A stretch of DNA of 64,000 nt from Xanthostigma xanthostigma (GCA_963575645.1 OY754465.1:27539501-27603500), one strand, 5' to 3'. Positions 31,265-43,272 are shown, numbered from the stretch's first letter. The notes: generated from the sequence alone by a model not told the origin. Made by a program: numbers and translations.

Positions 31265-31700
31265 ATTGTTAAGAGTATTCGTCCCAGCAAACACCCCCTG
31301 CACCCTTCATCTTAAATCTTTTCCCCTCGCCTAAAAACGGTTCGCGCTCTCCCGACGCTATTTTTAAAGCTAGAGGGTTCTGGTAAACACCAAATGAAAG
31401 ACAAAGAATCAGACTACAGATCCTTCAGGCGAATTTTTTGAAAAAAAATTCCTGAAAACACTTACAACCTTTTGAAAAAAATAATAAGTTACATAATATT
31501 TCACACGTAGGCGAAACTGTTTTTCAAAAAATCCGCCTGAAGGATCTGTAGTCTGATTCTTTTTCTTTCATTTGGCGTTTACCAGAACCCTCTAGCTTTA
31601 AAAATAGCGTCGGGAGAGCGCGAACCGTTTTTAGGCGAGGGGAAAAGATTTGAGATGAAGGGTACAGGGGGCATTTGCAGGGACGAATACTCTTAAGGTC
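31265..31700. mobile_element. Foldback MITE flanked by TTAA
   Basis: Arms of about 180 bp (31269-31447 and 31522-31696) are near-perfect inverted repeats beginning GAGTATTCGTCCC. TTAA stands on both sides, the target of piggyBac-type transposases. The arms contain GGTTCGCGCTCTCCCGACGC and its complement. No coding capacity. Confidence 0.8.
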
Positions 31701-32608
31701 ACGGTGAACACTCAGCGTAAATCGACTCCCAACTAGTTCCAAACCTGTATGACATTAAAACAAGAAACAGAACAGGCGATCACATATAAGAATAATCGGG
31801 CCCGGGTAGATGTTAATTGGTGCTGGGCCCTTTTTTTATTATGATTGATTTAATATTGAGTCGGGCCTGAGATCATATATGCCATTCCCAGTAGAGAGAA
31901 AAGAAAGTAAACGATAGGATCTGTTTAATAAATTTATTTTAATGTATAGTAATGTAGAAATCAATGGTACAAATAAATAACCCAAATCATGCGTATGGCT
32001 AGTTATTCCGTTATTCCCATGGGTGCTATGGGGCGCAAGCACCCATACTGAAAATGTTATGGGTGCGGAGCACCCAACATGTTAATGTTTCGTCAAGGTA
32101 AGGATGAAAAAAATCACAACGAAAGCTATTATTTAAATCGACACATATTGCGATACTTAGTTGTTTTATCCGCACCACAATGACAATAATATCTAATAAC
32201 TTATTAATGGAGTACATAATAATGAGCTAACAATTAAAAAAGCTAGTACCTAACAATACGCCAACAAACAGAAAATTTTCAAACAATGAAAAAAAATAGT
32301 GTTAATTTATTTCAGTTACATTTTGATGGTAACACTATTCATATCAATCAAAGTAATAACTATCTTTTGTTTTTATTCGACTTATTGGTTGATCTGACGA
32401 ATTACGCACAAGGTCACATACTTTCTTAGGTCACATACTTTGCATTGTTTGCATAATTGCTGAATTATTCACGCGGATAAGCTGACAAATGTTTTCGTTT
32501 CCTCGTATTGTTGTTTATTGTTTGTAAATAGTTGAATGTAAACAAATAGGTATTTTAGGTGTTTTGTAGTGAAAGTTATATAGATTATAGTGTACTGCTA
32601 AAAACTTA
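31701..32608. other. Non-coding stretch upstream of the hAT transposase
   Basis: 32010-32090 has an imperfect palindrome built of GGGTGCT/AGCACCC words, like ends of a DNA transposon. 32226-32330 (CAACAAACAGAAAATTTTCA) recurs at 36040-36120. No gene seen. Confidence 0.45.
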
Positions 32609-32614
32609 TTAAGA

Positions 32615-34547
32615 ATGGCGGGAAGTGAACTGTGGCACCACTTTGAAAAGGACGCTAGTAGTGGAAAAGCTACGTGTAACGTGTGCAAAGAGAAAATTTC
32701 ATAGGTATATATCAACAACGGCTAATTTAAAAAGTCACCTAAAAAGGAAACATATTTCAATTTTTTCTGACGCCACCGATGGCAGTAAATACCGTGACGC
32801 GAGAGGAATCAAGCGCTCAAACACACCCTACGCAACCAAACACAATTCATCCCGCTCCCAGCACATCAGGTACGAGCCAGTGTCCTGAAAACCTTGACCC
32901 ATCTGTAAATATAAACAAGAGTGCAAAACGACAAAAAGTTATGGATACATACATAAATAAAAAATTAGCAGGGATCAAAAAAAGCAAATAGACTTAGATT
33001 TGCTTGAACTATGTACCCAGAGCTTTCACCCATTTTCAATTGTCGAAGAAAAAGCATTTAGAAAATTCTGCCGGTGGATACCCGGATATCAGCTGCCCAC
33101 ACGGAAGACGTTATCAAATTCGATGTTGCAAGAAACTTATACGAAATTGTACGATTCAATAAAAGCTCAACTAACGCAAGAAGTTTTAAGTGTTTGTCTT
33201 ACTGCAGATCTGTGGAGTTCTATGAAAACCGAGAGCTATATAGCCCTTACCGGGCATTACTTGACCGAAGGGCTAAAATTCAAAACAGTTTTATTAGGTT
33301 GCTGCCAATTTGAGGGAAGCCACACATCTTGCTGATGAGATTGGAACGTTGGTGGACCGATATAATTTAAGAAACAAAGTCAACTTCATGGTGACGGACA
33401 ATGCTTCTAATATTGTTAAATCTGTAAAAGAACTGTTGAAGTGGAAGCATTTTGGCTGTTATGCGCACAGCCTCAATTTAGTAGTGGATGACGCCTTAGT
33501 ACTACTTAAAGAGAAGACCGATAAAGTGAAGCGGATAGTTGCTCATGTAAAAAAAGCAATCTTTCTTCCGAAAGACTGCAGAAGTATCAGTTGCAACAAA
33601 GTCAGGAACCAAAGCGATTTATCCAAGCTGTCGACACGTGGTGGAATTCAATCTATTTTATGTTGAAACGATTTGTCGAGTTGGAAGATGCCATCCGATC
33701 AATTTTAGGTTTTGCGGACAGATCTTTGCCTGTTATCAGCCCAGAAGATTGGAGACTATATATTTAATTGTGCCAGATTTTACGTCCCTTTGAGGAAATA
33801 ACAAACACAATGAGCGGGGAAAAATACGTTACCGGAAGTACAGTTATTGTGGTGACCCGATGCTTAAGAGAAGCATGCCAAAAACTATTAGACAGAACCG
33901 ATCTGTTACCAGAAGTAAGTGATACGGTTCGTCTGCTTAAAGCAGGTTTACAAAAACGATTTAATAAAATCGAACAAAGTGGCACATTTTCATTGTGTAC
34001 TTTTATGGACCCACGGTTCAAATAGCAAGGGTTTTCAGATCAAAATGAAGCCCTGAAAACGAAAGAGAGGGTGCGAAAAATTGTGACAGCATTGATCGCC
34101 CAAACGGAGCAGCCTACAGCGACGACGTCAGCCACTAGCGTTTCTTCAGCCAACGAGGACAACATTACAAACGGCGACGATTTAAGTCCTTGGAACATTA
34201 ATTTTGATCAAATGGTAGCATTAAGTACTGCTCCAGGTACACCGCTTTCAAGGGCAATAAAAGAGGTGGATATGTATCTCTCAGACGAGCTGCTTCCAAG
34301 AAAAGATCAGGCAGGAAAGTTAACGTGCCCTCTCGAATGGTGGAAAAAGCACCAGTACGTGTACCCAAATTTAAAAAAAGTTTTCATAAGCCATTGTAAC
34401 ATCGTAGCAACTTCCGTGCCATGCGAAAGAACGTTTTCAAAAACAGGTCTGATTTTAAACGAGAGACGTACAAGACTGACAAGCAGCAAAGTCGAGCAGA
34501 TAATGTTCTTGAATGTAAATACACCAAAAGATAGGTTCGAGGGGTAA
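32615..34547 (+). pseudogene. Broken hAT transposase with BED zinc finger (ZBED-type)
   Basis: Starts at ATG 32615 with a BED finger: ELWHHFEKD, CNVCK and, after a frame break near 32703, LKSHLKRKH. The catalytic part follows: LTADLWSSMKTESYIALTGHYL, MVTDNASNIVKSVKELLKWKHFGCYAHSLNLVV, then VDTWWNS in another frame, and YVTGSTV. The C-terminal hAT dimerisation region is kept: CPLEWWKKHQYVYPNL and VPCERTFSKTGLILNERRTRL, ending 34547. About four frameshifts or stops (near 32703, 33305, 33570, 33765 and 34023) make it inactive. All three acid-bearing blocks are still readable, so decay is moderate. Confidence 0.9.
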
Positions 34548-34739
34548 TAAAATAATCAAAATATGTACAGTGTACATACGTTAAAAAAATAAAACAAAAA
34601 AAAAATAAAATAAAAAAGGTGTAAAAAATGTACAGCATAAAATAAAATAAAAACAAAAAAATGTAAATATTATGTAAACATCAAATAATGTATAGTACCT
34701 TACCTGGGTGATCGAGCTTTGCTCGGAAAGTTAAATAAA

Positions 34740-34955
34740 ATACTGATATGCTCATTGTATAAAATTCCAAAACCTACTTACAATATTTAAGTATTTTCAT
34801 ACGTCAAAAAATTGATTTTTATAATGATATAATTTGTAAGAAAACGATTTTTTCGAGAGATGAGACCTAGCTAAAACGATTTTTTGCCCCCCAAAATCCC
34901 TTTTCAGTAAATTTCATCCAAATCGTTAGGGCCGTTTTCGAGAAAATATTTAGGG
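34740..34955 (+). repeat. Copy of the 22441-22640 repeat
   Basis: Shares CCAAAACCTACTTACAATAT through CCCAAAATCCCTTTTCAGTA and GGGCCGTTTTCGAGAAAA almost base for base. It lies just downstream of the hAT transposase. Confidence 0.8.
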
Positions 34956-35146
34956 ACATAGGTAGATACAAGATTAGCTCGTTTAATAATATAGGGATAA
35001 AATCAGTTGATCTTCTAAATACGCCCGAATACGAATTCGTCATAATACCTATTCAGCTAGTCCTAAGCCTGGAAAAGTATGAAGGGAAGATTGTTTAATT
35101 TAATAAAATAAATTGTGTACAGTACTGTACTGATGATACTGTAGAT

Positions 35147-35720
35147 CAGGGGTGAGCAACCTTTTTAATCAACGGGACAATTTAAATTTTAGAATTTTTT
35201 GACGGGCCGCATATCATAAAGTAACACTTATTAATAATTTACAAAACTTTATTTATAATAAACATTAGAATAAAAAATATAAAATTAAAAAAAAGTAAAG
35301 ATTTCATATACCTACAAATTTTAATGCAAAATAAAAACAAACAAGAAATGGACAGAGTAACGAATTTACTTAAAACTTTTAATGAGAAATTTGGCACTGT
35401 TTTTTCGATACAAGCTGATCAATATCAGCCGGAATTCTAATCGTGCATCACTCAGTCTTGATCAGGGGTCATTTTTGATTAATTTCATGGTTGAAAATAA
35501 TTGTTCGCAAACAAACACAGACGCCGACAAGTGAGTAACCCGTCACAAAAAATTGTTTCGGTTTAGTATATACTACCATTTTATTATAATTAATTTTATG
35601 ACAATATATTGATGGGAGAAAGTCGATAAAATAAATTCAATTTTAGAAATGCTTGGCGGGCCGCATAAATATGTTTAACGGGCCGCAAGCGGCCCGCGGG
35701 CCGCGTGTTGCTCATCCCTG
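35147..35720. mobile_element. hAT MITE with 8-bp target duplication
   Basis: Ends CAGGGGTGAGCAAC and GTTGCTCATCCCTG are inverted repeats. The 8-bp sequence CTGTAGAT is repeated at 35139-35146 and 35721-35728, as hAT elements produce. Subterminal GGGCCGC repeats are typical of this class. The interior has no open transposase frame. Confidence 0.9.
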
Positions 35721-35859
35721 CTGTAGATAAATGTATTGTATTTTTTGCATGTTAAAACGCACCGTTCCAAAATCGCCGGCCGCCGCCGCCACGTTTCAAT
35801 TAACTAATCACAACATCGTTTACTCTAGTTAAATAAACAAAGTAATCAAACTAAAACTA

Positions 35860-35975
35860 AGAAGTTGATGCGTCAACTAGTTGAAGAATTTAACTAGTTA
35901 ATCGACTAGTTGATGAACGAACGTCAACGGTCTTGTTTCGTTAACGAAAAAAGCTTCAACGACCCACCACTATTA
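35860..35975 (+). repeat. Likely 3' end of the hAT element, with ACTAGTT subterminal repeats
   Basis: Repeated GACTAGTT/AACTAGTTA words lead to GCTTCAACGACCCACCACTA, which looks like a hAT terminal repeat. It could be the 3' end of the element whose transposase lies at 32615-34547, with the MITE nested inside. I did not find the matching 5' end. Confidence 0.4.
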
Positions 35976-36480
35976 TAGATTTATCCACTACATCAAGGAG
36001 CTCTGTCAACAATCAAATCGAAATAACAATGGAAAAAAATTGTAACAATGTGCCAACAAATAGAAAAATTTCAACCAATGAAAAAAACAATGTTAATGTA
36101 TTTCAGTTACATTTTAATGATACCAGAATTTTTTGAGCGATGACTTGCTTAAAATAGTGTGATTTAACTGTGTAAATTACTTGACGGATAGTAAAAGAGT
36201 TTAATTTAAGTTCAAAGCGTCATTAAAAATATAAACCGATTTTCGCCGCTGTGTAGGTATTTATAAGAATGTTGTGCTGATTGGCTGTTTTTGAGAAGAT
36301 ATGGTTCAACTGGAAATATTATAATCTTTAACTGTTCTATAGCAAGAAGAAAATAAAAAAATGTGTGTGGCGTGTGCCCATTCAGTGAAATTTTACCGTG
36401 CAATTAAGCCTCCAGCGAGCTAAAAGTGCTACCCTTCGCGCCGCTAATTTATCATTATTTAAATTAAAAAATTGGTTGTC
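35976..36480. other. Non-coding stretch
   Basis: 36040-36120 repeats words from 32270-32330. The rest looks unique and AT-rich, with no supported gene. Confidence 0.4.
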
Positions 36481-37157
36481 TGTAAAGTCGGTTTACGGAC
36501 GATAGTTTTACGTGATAACGTATTCCGTAATACATAACCTAAACCTCCCAAAATTTGGTTTCAATCCGCTTATCCTTGGTGTCGGAATGATAAGAAATGT
36601 CAAAAGTGACGTTTGCAACTTACAAAGTATTATGTTCTAATAATAATTAGTTATTCCAATACTTAACTTAGAAGGCGTTGCATTTCACAATATACTAATG
36701 TCAAAAAATTGAATTAAACATTAGAAATGCAGCCGTTTTCATGTTAAGACAAGACATACGTTTGCTTCTAATTTCCATGTACGGCAAACAAAGACAACCG
36801 ACCGCGTCGCGCCATGCATTAGACAACATTGCATTTATACAGCTATTTTTCTATATAAATTTGTATAAAATATTTTTCTATATAAATTTGTATAAAAAAA
36901 CTGTTTAGGCAAATTCTGTTATACGAAATCTATGTAAAATGTTCTCCTCTTTCGTTTAAGACTGGTTTCAAACCGATCTGATTTAAATTGAGCGAGAAAT
37001 TAGCAAAAAGCACGCACAGGGTCAGGCGGAACGTTACGCGTTATGCGTTACGAACGTTAGGAACGTTACGTTACACTTTTTCGTACATGCAGCCGGTGTT
37101 TTATCAATTTATAATATTGGTGATTCATCAATTTATAAGACGTTATCACGTCAAAAA
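36481..37157 (+). repeat. Composite repeat without monomers, complete from GGTTGTCTG to ACGTCAAAA
   Basis: Same modules as at 50770-51780 but in opposite orientation: TAAAGTCGGTTTACGGACGA, TTTTACGTGATAACGT, CCTCCCAAAATTTGGTTTCA, TAAATTGAGCGAG, CACGCACAGGGTCAGGCG, and the end GACGTTATCACGTCAAAA. The GCGCATGCGC monomers present in other copies are absent here. TTTTACGTGATAACGT near the start and its inverted form near the end look like terminal repeats. Confidence 0.75.
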
Positions 37158-37213
37158 ACTACGTGAAAACTAATGCATTCTTCATTAGTTTTCACGTAGT
37201 TTTTTTTTTTTTG
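37155..37213. repeat. Perfect hairpin next to the composite repeat
   Basis: AAAAAACTACGTGAAAACTA and its complement flank an 8-base loop. The T-tract after it resembles a terminator, but pol III transcription here is not shown. Confidence 0.6.
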
Positions 37214-37848
37214 ATATTTAAGTAAAATCGAGTTCATATATTTTTAATGCTGATAAAGTCTTTATAAAGAATTGTTTTAACACACTAATTTATAAAATCT
37301 ACCAATGTAGAAATTTCTTCTCTCTTTAGAAAATGCTTGAATGGATCTGACTAACTGAGTGAGCTATAAGCAAAAAACAACTTTATTTTAAGTGCTGTCC
37401 TCTGGGACCGAAATTCTATGCTAAATCGATTTTTCGCTCCGGAAAATCTCGTTTCTGTAAGTTTCATCACAATCGTTAGAGCCTTTTGTCAATAAAGTTT
37501 TACGTATACCTATTATGCATAATCTACATTAGTGAAAATTACTAAATGCTACACATATAATATTATAAAAACAGCATACCTACCTATTGTTATTATTTAG
37601 ATATTCGTTAAAGTTATAATTTGCTCCAATTCTTTTTATTTTATTTATATAATTAACAGTGCTGACCATTCTGACTAATACCGCCAACGCCGCTACAATT
37701 CATGTCGTCAATGTTGCTTCCATCGTTTTCATTGTTGTTGTCGATGTTGTTAACGTTAGATCTGATGTTATCTCTGGAGCTGTCACTATGATGATTATTG
37801 AGTTTTACTACCATTACCTCTTCATTATTTCTATACGCGTCGAGTAAA
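37214..37848. other. Non-coding stretch
   Basis: AT-rich and apparently unique. A patch at 37660-37800 is rich in GTTGTT and CATT words with a 62-codon frame of low complexity. No supported gene. Confidence 0.4.
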
Positions 37849-37870
37849 TCTATTTATATAAAAATCAATC

Positions 37871-38537
37871 CCACTTTTCGTTGTAATTTTATAACTCAAG
37901 AACGGGCTCACCTATCCAAACCAAATTTTGAGGCTTTGTTCGGACTATTTAGTAGATGGTTTATGTGAAGTTTGCACAAAATCGGTCGAGCGGTTCTTCA
38001 TTTGCCACATTTTTTGTAACAAATATCTATAAAAATCAATGCCAAGATAAATAAAAAATGTGATAAATGAAGAACCGCTCGACCGATTTTGTGCAAACTT
38101 CACATAAACCATCTACTAAATAGTCCGAACAAAGCCTAAAAATTTGGTTTGGATAGGTGAGCCCGTTCTTGAGTTATAAAATTACAACGAAAAGTGGCAT
38201 TTTGATTTTTATATAGATGCCACTTTTTTTATAACTCAAGAACGGGATCACCTATCCAAACCAAATTTTGAGGTTTTGTTCGGACTATTTAGTAGATGGT
38301 TTATGTGAAGTTTGCACAAAATCGGTCGAGCGGTTCTTCATTTATCACATTTTTTGTAACAAATATCTATAAAAATCAATGCCAAGATATATAAAAAATG
38401 TGATAAATGAAGAACCGCTCGACCGATTTTGTGCAAACTTCACATAAACCATCTACTAAATAGTCCGAACAAAGCCTAAAAATTTGGTTTGGATAGGTGA
38501 TCCCGTTCTTGAGTTATAAAATTACAACGAAAGTGGC
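37871..38537. repeat. Four alternating inverted copies of a 160-bp unit
   Basis: Arms at about 37871-38034, 38057-38199 (inverted), 38220-38380 and 38405-38537 (inverted) share ATAACTCAAGAACGGG, GTAGATGGTTTATGTGAAGT and GGTCGAGCGGTTCTTCATTT. They are almost identical, so the palindrome was duplicated recently. Confidence 0.85.
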
Positions 38538-38838
38538 ATTTTTAAAAATCAATTTTTTGACGTATGAAAATACTTAAATATTGTAAGTAGGTTTTGGAAT
38601 TTTATACAAACAATGAAACAATTGTTTTCTAACTATTATGACAGTTAATCTTTAATTACTATCCAAGTGAGACTTAAAATAAACACGTAGGTATTTGAAA
38701 GAAAGTTAAAAACAATTATTATTATAGGTGAGTAATTTTAATAAATAAATTTAATAAATAAATTTTTAACCTAAATTTGAAGCGAAAGATGCAATATCAT
38801 AGATCAAGATGACGGCGAATCAGTTTTACAAGTACCGG

Positions 38839-39170
38839 CAAGTGTTTTAAAGACCAGTTATCCACGAATACTTTACGCTATTTTTTTTCGAGCACGACGG
38901 CGCAGCCAGAGTGAACCCTCGAATTAGAGCAAGTGTTTTAAAGACCAGTTATCCACGAATACTTTACGCTATTTTTTTTCGAGCACGACGGCGCAGCCGG
39001 AGTGAACCCTCGAAATAGAGCAAGTGTTTTAAAGACCAGTTATCCACGAATACTTTACGCTAATTTTTTTCGAGCACGACGGCGCAGCCGGAGTGCTCGA
39101 AATAGAGCAAGTGTTTTAAAGACCAGTATTCCACGAACACTTTACGCTATTTTTTTTTCGAGTACGAAGC
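38839..39170 (+). repeat. Minisatellite, four copies of an 87-91 bp unit
   Basis: Units start CAAGTGTTTTAAAGACCAGT at about 38839, 38930, 39021 and 39108. They contain CGAGCACGACGGCGCAGCC. The last unit runs into the CTAG end. Such arrays are common near Helitron 3' ends. Confidence 0.8.
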
Positions 39171-39289
39171 TCGTACAGGGCCGCTAGTCACTTATATTTT
39201 GCATTATCTGCAAAAACAAGTCGTTGCTTCTTTCCGCAATCAACCCCGCAAGATCTTTCATTAAAAGCGACGCTTTTTTAAATTTTTGG

Positions 39290-41290
39290 TGTTGGGAAAG
39301 AGTTGTTTTTTATATTCGTTCGATGAAATAATGCATTCAGATAGTGTGGTTTCAACATCTGCTGTTTGAAAAATTCGTTGCGTCTTAAAATAATATTCTC
39401 TTCTCCAACGCTCCAAACATAAGTCCTCATCATATAGATTAAGATTTTTTGATTCCCTGACAGCAAATATATATCTATAACAATTAATAATTAATTATAA
39501 TATAATTATTATTAACAGTAATATAAATAATAATAGTAATAATTAATATTATTGTTATATATTATTATTCAGGTAATATGTATAAATAATATTATTATTA
39601 GTGTCATATACATGATTGTTACCTGCAAGGTAAATCCATCACTCTAAATCTCGTGCAATCACATGAATCAACAGCTGTTTCAATGCGACTTAAGCCTTCA
39701 TAACTGACAACAATTTCTTGTGATTTGGACTGATCATTATCAATGTTAACGAATTTTTTAAAATTATATTCTTCCTAAACAAAATTAAATGCATACGAAG
39801 TTAGAAATTTATGGTTATTCTTTAAAGGCGAATTCTCTTCAAACGTTATCAGCTGTTTCTTCTGGTACGCGTAAGCTGCCTTATGGTCCCGCTCTACGTT
39901 AAGACAGCAGAAGAAAGTAATTAACTTCTCAACAAACTCTTCTAATGAGTTATTGAAGTTGCATGCCTTTTTGATTTTACTATTGAGAGATTCGAGCCTG
40001 TTGTTCGTTGTATTTAGGAAATTATTATGCATAAAGCTGTTGTTAAGAGACCATTCATTTTTAACCATCTTCTCGAGGATTACTTTGGCAGCATCTCTTT
40101 CTTCGCGTGTAATATTTCGTTTTTCTGTTGTTATTTCGCGATTAAAAATACGTAACGTATAGAACAAGCAAATAATAATGTTTGCTAATGGAAACGCTTC
40201 TCTAATTGCGTCTCTTTCATTAATATCTTTGTCTGTCATTACACATCTGATTCGATTCCACTGTGGGTGAGCTGTTTTAAAGCAGTTCATCATCCAATTT
40301 ATTGAGTCCCTATCTTCAGAAACTAAAATACAAACACCAGCCACTTCCGAACAGCCATTAGAGTCTTCTACAATCATTAAATATACTGGGGCACGAATAT
40401 TTAAAAGTTTAAACGTAGCGTCTATTCCAATGAATTTCGGATATGAATTCATGGCTGATTTCATGGATCCCGTCACAAAAAAACAGTCCAGCAAACGTAT
40501 TTTGTTTTTCGTACAAAAACCATTGGGCGTTGAATTTGTTCTCTAGTTTCTGAAGAGTAGGGATCTGTTCTGTTTTTCTTTTTTTATTTTACAGTTATCT
40601 AAATCTTTAATAAGTATCACTTTTTTGTTTTATTTTCCACCATATTTTTAACTTTAACTCGGTTAGCTTCAAGATCCAACAGTTCAGCGATTTCTTCTTT
40701 TTCTATTGCAGTCAATCTCCTATTCCGATGATAATGACGAAAAAGTTTTTCATTTCTCTCGTGATTGTGCTTATTAACTATCGATTTGATGACAAGTTTA
40801 TGACCAGTATCATCTACACCGACGTTAAAAACTGCCGGACAAGAGCGTTGGAATGTAAAAGCTTTTCTAGCTCCTGTCGATTTAGATTTACAGTTTTTCC
40901 CTCCATGGACGCAATAATATTGAATACTGTAGTACTGCAAAGACTCGTCAATATGCTTTTTAATGCCTTTTTTGCGACATCGATCGATTGACATGAGAAA
41001 AAAGGGTGTATTTTTTTTCTTGAAAACATTTAACTCTTTCTTCTAACTTTTGAAATGAATCAAATGTATCACCTTTCTTTAGAGAATTTTCATTAGAAGC
41101 TTCATCTACATCTCCTTCCCCATTCACTCCAATCGTGTCTTCATTTTCTTCTTCTTCCTCTCCGCCAGCTTGATCATCATTATCCTCGCTTGCTTGCTCA
41201 TTTTCTTTTTCCGCTTCATCATCTTCACTTTCAAATGCTAGGTCGTTATTTTCTTCATCCGTTGAAAGATCATTTTGATCATTGTCATGG
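39290..41290 (-). pseudogene. Mutator-like transposase with SWIM finger (ZSWIM1/3-like), broken
   Basis: Minus strand, in order: acidic N-terminus (41290-41090); FDSFQKLEERVK; a Cys/His domain with YYCVHGGKNCKSKSTG, CPAVFNV, and KHNHERNE (40994-40617); a frameshifted linker; then the MULE core (40494-39775) with KFIGIDATFKL and VMTDKD as acid motifs. A SWIM finger CDCTRF...LPC follows at about 39640, and after a 148-base intron (39622-39475, GTAACA...TATAG) the frame resumes IFAVRE, LYDEDLC and RW. The last finger ligand, normally His, is Tyr. Frameshifts near 40500-40610 and 41000 make this copy inactive. Confidence 0.8.
39475..39622 (-). other. AT-rich intron inside the SWIM finger
   Basis: Donor CAG|GTAACA and acceptor GTTATAG| on the minus strand give an in-frame join across the SWIM finger. 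The intron is almost pure A/T, with TAATAATATTATT runs. Confidence 0.6.
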
Positions 41291-41364
41291 TATCGTTATA
41301 AAGATTCTGCATTAATAATTAGACTCAATATCATTTTATATAAATATAAATCTTTGATTAACGT

Positions 41365-42257
41365 CCTTTACATAACTTAGCTGCTTTTTTACATAAAATT
41401 TTATCTAATGGTTTACAAGAAACTAACCATTCTGTAATAAATTCATATGAATTTATTAATAAAATCAAAAATTTAATTATTCCCAAAGACTATATCATGA
41501 TATCACTTGATGTTACATCATTATTCACAAATATACCAAATGAACTTTTTATTAACAGTATTAAATCGCGTTGGAATATTATAGGCCCACATTGTAACAT
41601 TCCATGGAATGAATTAACCATAGCCATTAATTTAATTTTAAATTCCACATATTTTTTATTTGATAATAATAGCTATCAACAAATTGACGGTACTCCTGTG
41701 GGTTCTCAATTGTCTCCAATTTTTGCTGAATTTGTTATGAGAGATTTAGAAAAGCAATGTTTTGGTAATCTTAATTTTTTACCTATAACATATCATAGAT
41801 ATGTTGACGATTTTTTTTTCATTATTCCTAAAGATAAAATAAACTATATGACTTCTATATTTAATAATTTTCATCCCAAAATAAAATTCAGGAAATTGAA
41901 AATAATAATAATCAAATTAGTTTTCTAGATACACTAATTATTAATAATAACGGTAATGTTGAATTTAACTGGTATAATAAATCAACTAGTTCTGGTAGAG
42001 TTTTAAATTTTTATTCTAATCACCCAATAAATAAAAAAATAGCTATGGTTTATAATCTTATTGATAAATCTATTTTATTATCTAAACCAAAATTCCACTT
42101 AAACAATTTTAATTAAGTACGTCAAATCCTTCTTGCTAACTCTTATCCTCTTAAATTTATTAATAAATTTTTCAAAATTAGAATTAATAAATTAACAAAA
42201 AACCATAATCCACAAAACAATATTAATAATGTCGATTGTCCTTTTATTGTGATTTGA
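41365..42257 (+). pseudogene. Penelope-like element RT fragment
   Basis: Plus-strand RT of the Penelope type: YIMISLDVTSLFTNIP, TYFLFDN, GTPVGSQLSPIFAEFVMRDLE, YHRYVDDFFF and, after a frameshift near 41900, SFLDTLI, WYNKSTSSGRVLNFYSNHP and LLANSYPLKFI. The YVDD catalytic box is intact. The N-terminus and the GIY-YIG endonuclease are absent; at about 42260 it meets a CR1-like element. Several stops are present. Confidence 0.88.
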
Positions 42258-42300
42258 AAACTGTCTAAAATTAATTGAAAATAGGCTAAAGTGTTTGAAA

Positions 42301-43224
42301 ATGTCTGAAAACTGTGGTAAATGTAAAACTGTTGTCACTAAAAGACAGCCAGGAATTCAATGTTCTGACTGTAATAAAATCTATCATGGCAAATGTATTA
42401 ACCCCATTATGGCCAAAGAAGATATTGATTTTATTATAAATGCTAACCAAACATGGAGATGTGAGCATTGCAAAAATGAGAGACGAAAGAGCCGTTTAGA
42501 AGAGTCATTATCTGGTGATCGTCCTGCTTCCGAAGAAATCATGAATTTATTTAAGGAACTTAAGGCGGATGTGAGAAAAACAGAAACATCTCTTGCGGAT
42601 TCAATTGAACATCTCTTCACGCGACTTGATGATGCGACCAAATTGTTGGAAAACCAAGGTAATAAACTAGACAAAATGCAAGAACATATTGAAATACTGA
42701 CTTCCGAAAATAAAGCGCTAAAATCTAAGGTTAGTGATTTATAAATAAAGATTGATACCCACGAACAGCAGGCTTTAGACAAGGTAGTTGATATCCACGG
42801 AGTTCCAGTTTCAGAAAACGAGATTGTTGCTGAAACCGTTAAGAAAATAGGTAATGTCTTAGGTGTTAATATATCAAATGATCAAATTGATTATTGTTAT
42901 CGTACTAAGCCCAAACCAAACGGTGAGCCGGGGAGTATTTATCTAAAATTTCTACGAAGATCTGAAAAAGATGAACTAATAAGGAAAAGAAGAGTAAAAA
43001 GAGAATTTTCTACTGTCGATCTGGGATATACAAACAATGTGCCCATTTACATTAATGAAAGCTTAACTAGTAATAGGAGAAAGATATTTGCACTAGCAAA
43101 ACAGGTAAAAAAGGAAAAGCATTATAAATTTTTATGGATAAGAGGAGGAAAAATCTTAATAAGAAAAGATGAAAATACTGAAGTCCGTGTGCTACTTACC
43201 TTGGAAGATATTAAACATTTATAA
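42301..43224 (+). pseudogene. CR1-like ORF1: PHD finger, coiled coil, nucleic-acid-binding domain
   Basis: ATG 42301. Residues 1-60 form a PHD finger (CGKCK, CSDCNKIYHGKC, WRCEHC). A coiled coil follows (LADSIEHLFTRLDDATKLL through LTSENKALKSKVSDL), then an in-frame stop at 42742. The frame resumes with a domain like the baculovirus FP25 fold (VVDIHGVPVSENE, GSIYLKFLRRSEKDELI, IYINESLTSNRRKIFALAK) ending at 43224. Apart from that one stop it is intact. PHD-bearing ORF1 proteins are typical of CR1/L2 elements and bind the element RNA. Confidence 0.85.
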
Positions 43225-43272
43225 AATTATTAGTTTTGTGTCAATAATTAAATTCCATGTTTTATGTGCAGA

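Larger units (their letters stand above)
37849..39187 (+). mobile_element. Helitron-bounded composite block
   Basis: Starts TCTATTTATATAAAAATCAA after A and ends GGGCCGCTAG before T, as a Helitron would. Inside are a fourfold palindrome (37871-38537), an inverted copy of another repeat (38545-38810) and a minisatellite (38839-39170). Whether both ends belong to one element or to two neighbours is uncertain. Confidence 0.55.

Noticed and set aside
37155-37213. Rho-independent-type terminator
   Set aside because: The hairpin plus T-run looks like one, but this is eukaryotic DNA with no gene ending there; it is better seen as a repeat hairpin.
39002-39187. Arg/Ser-rich frame with internal repeats
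   Set aside because: It is the minisatellite at 38839-39170 read as protein.
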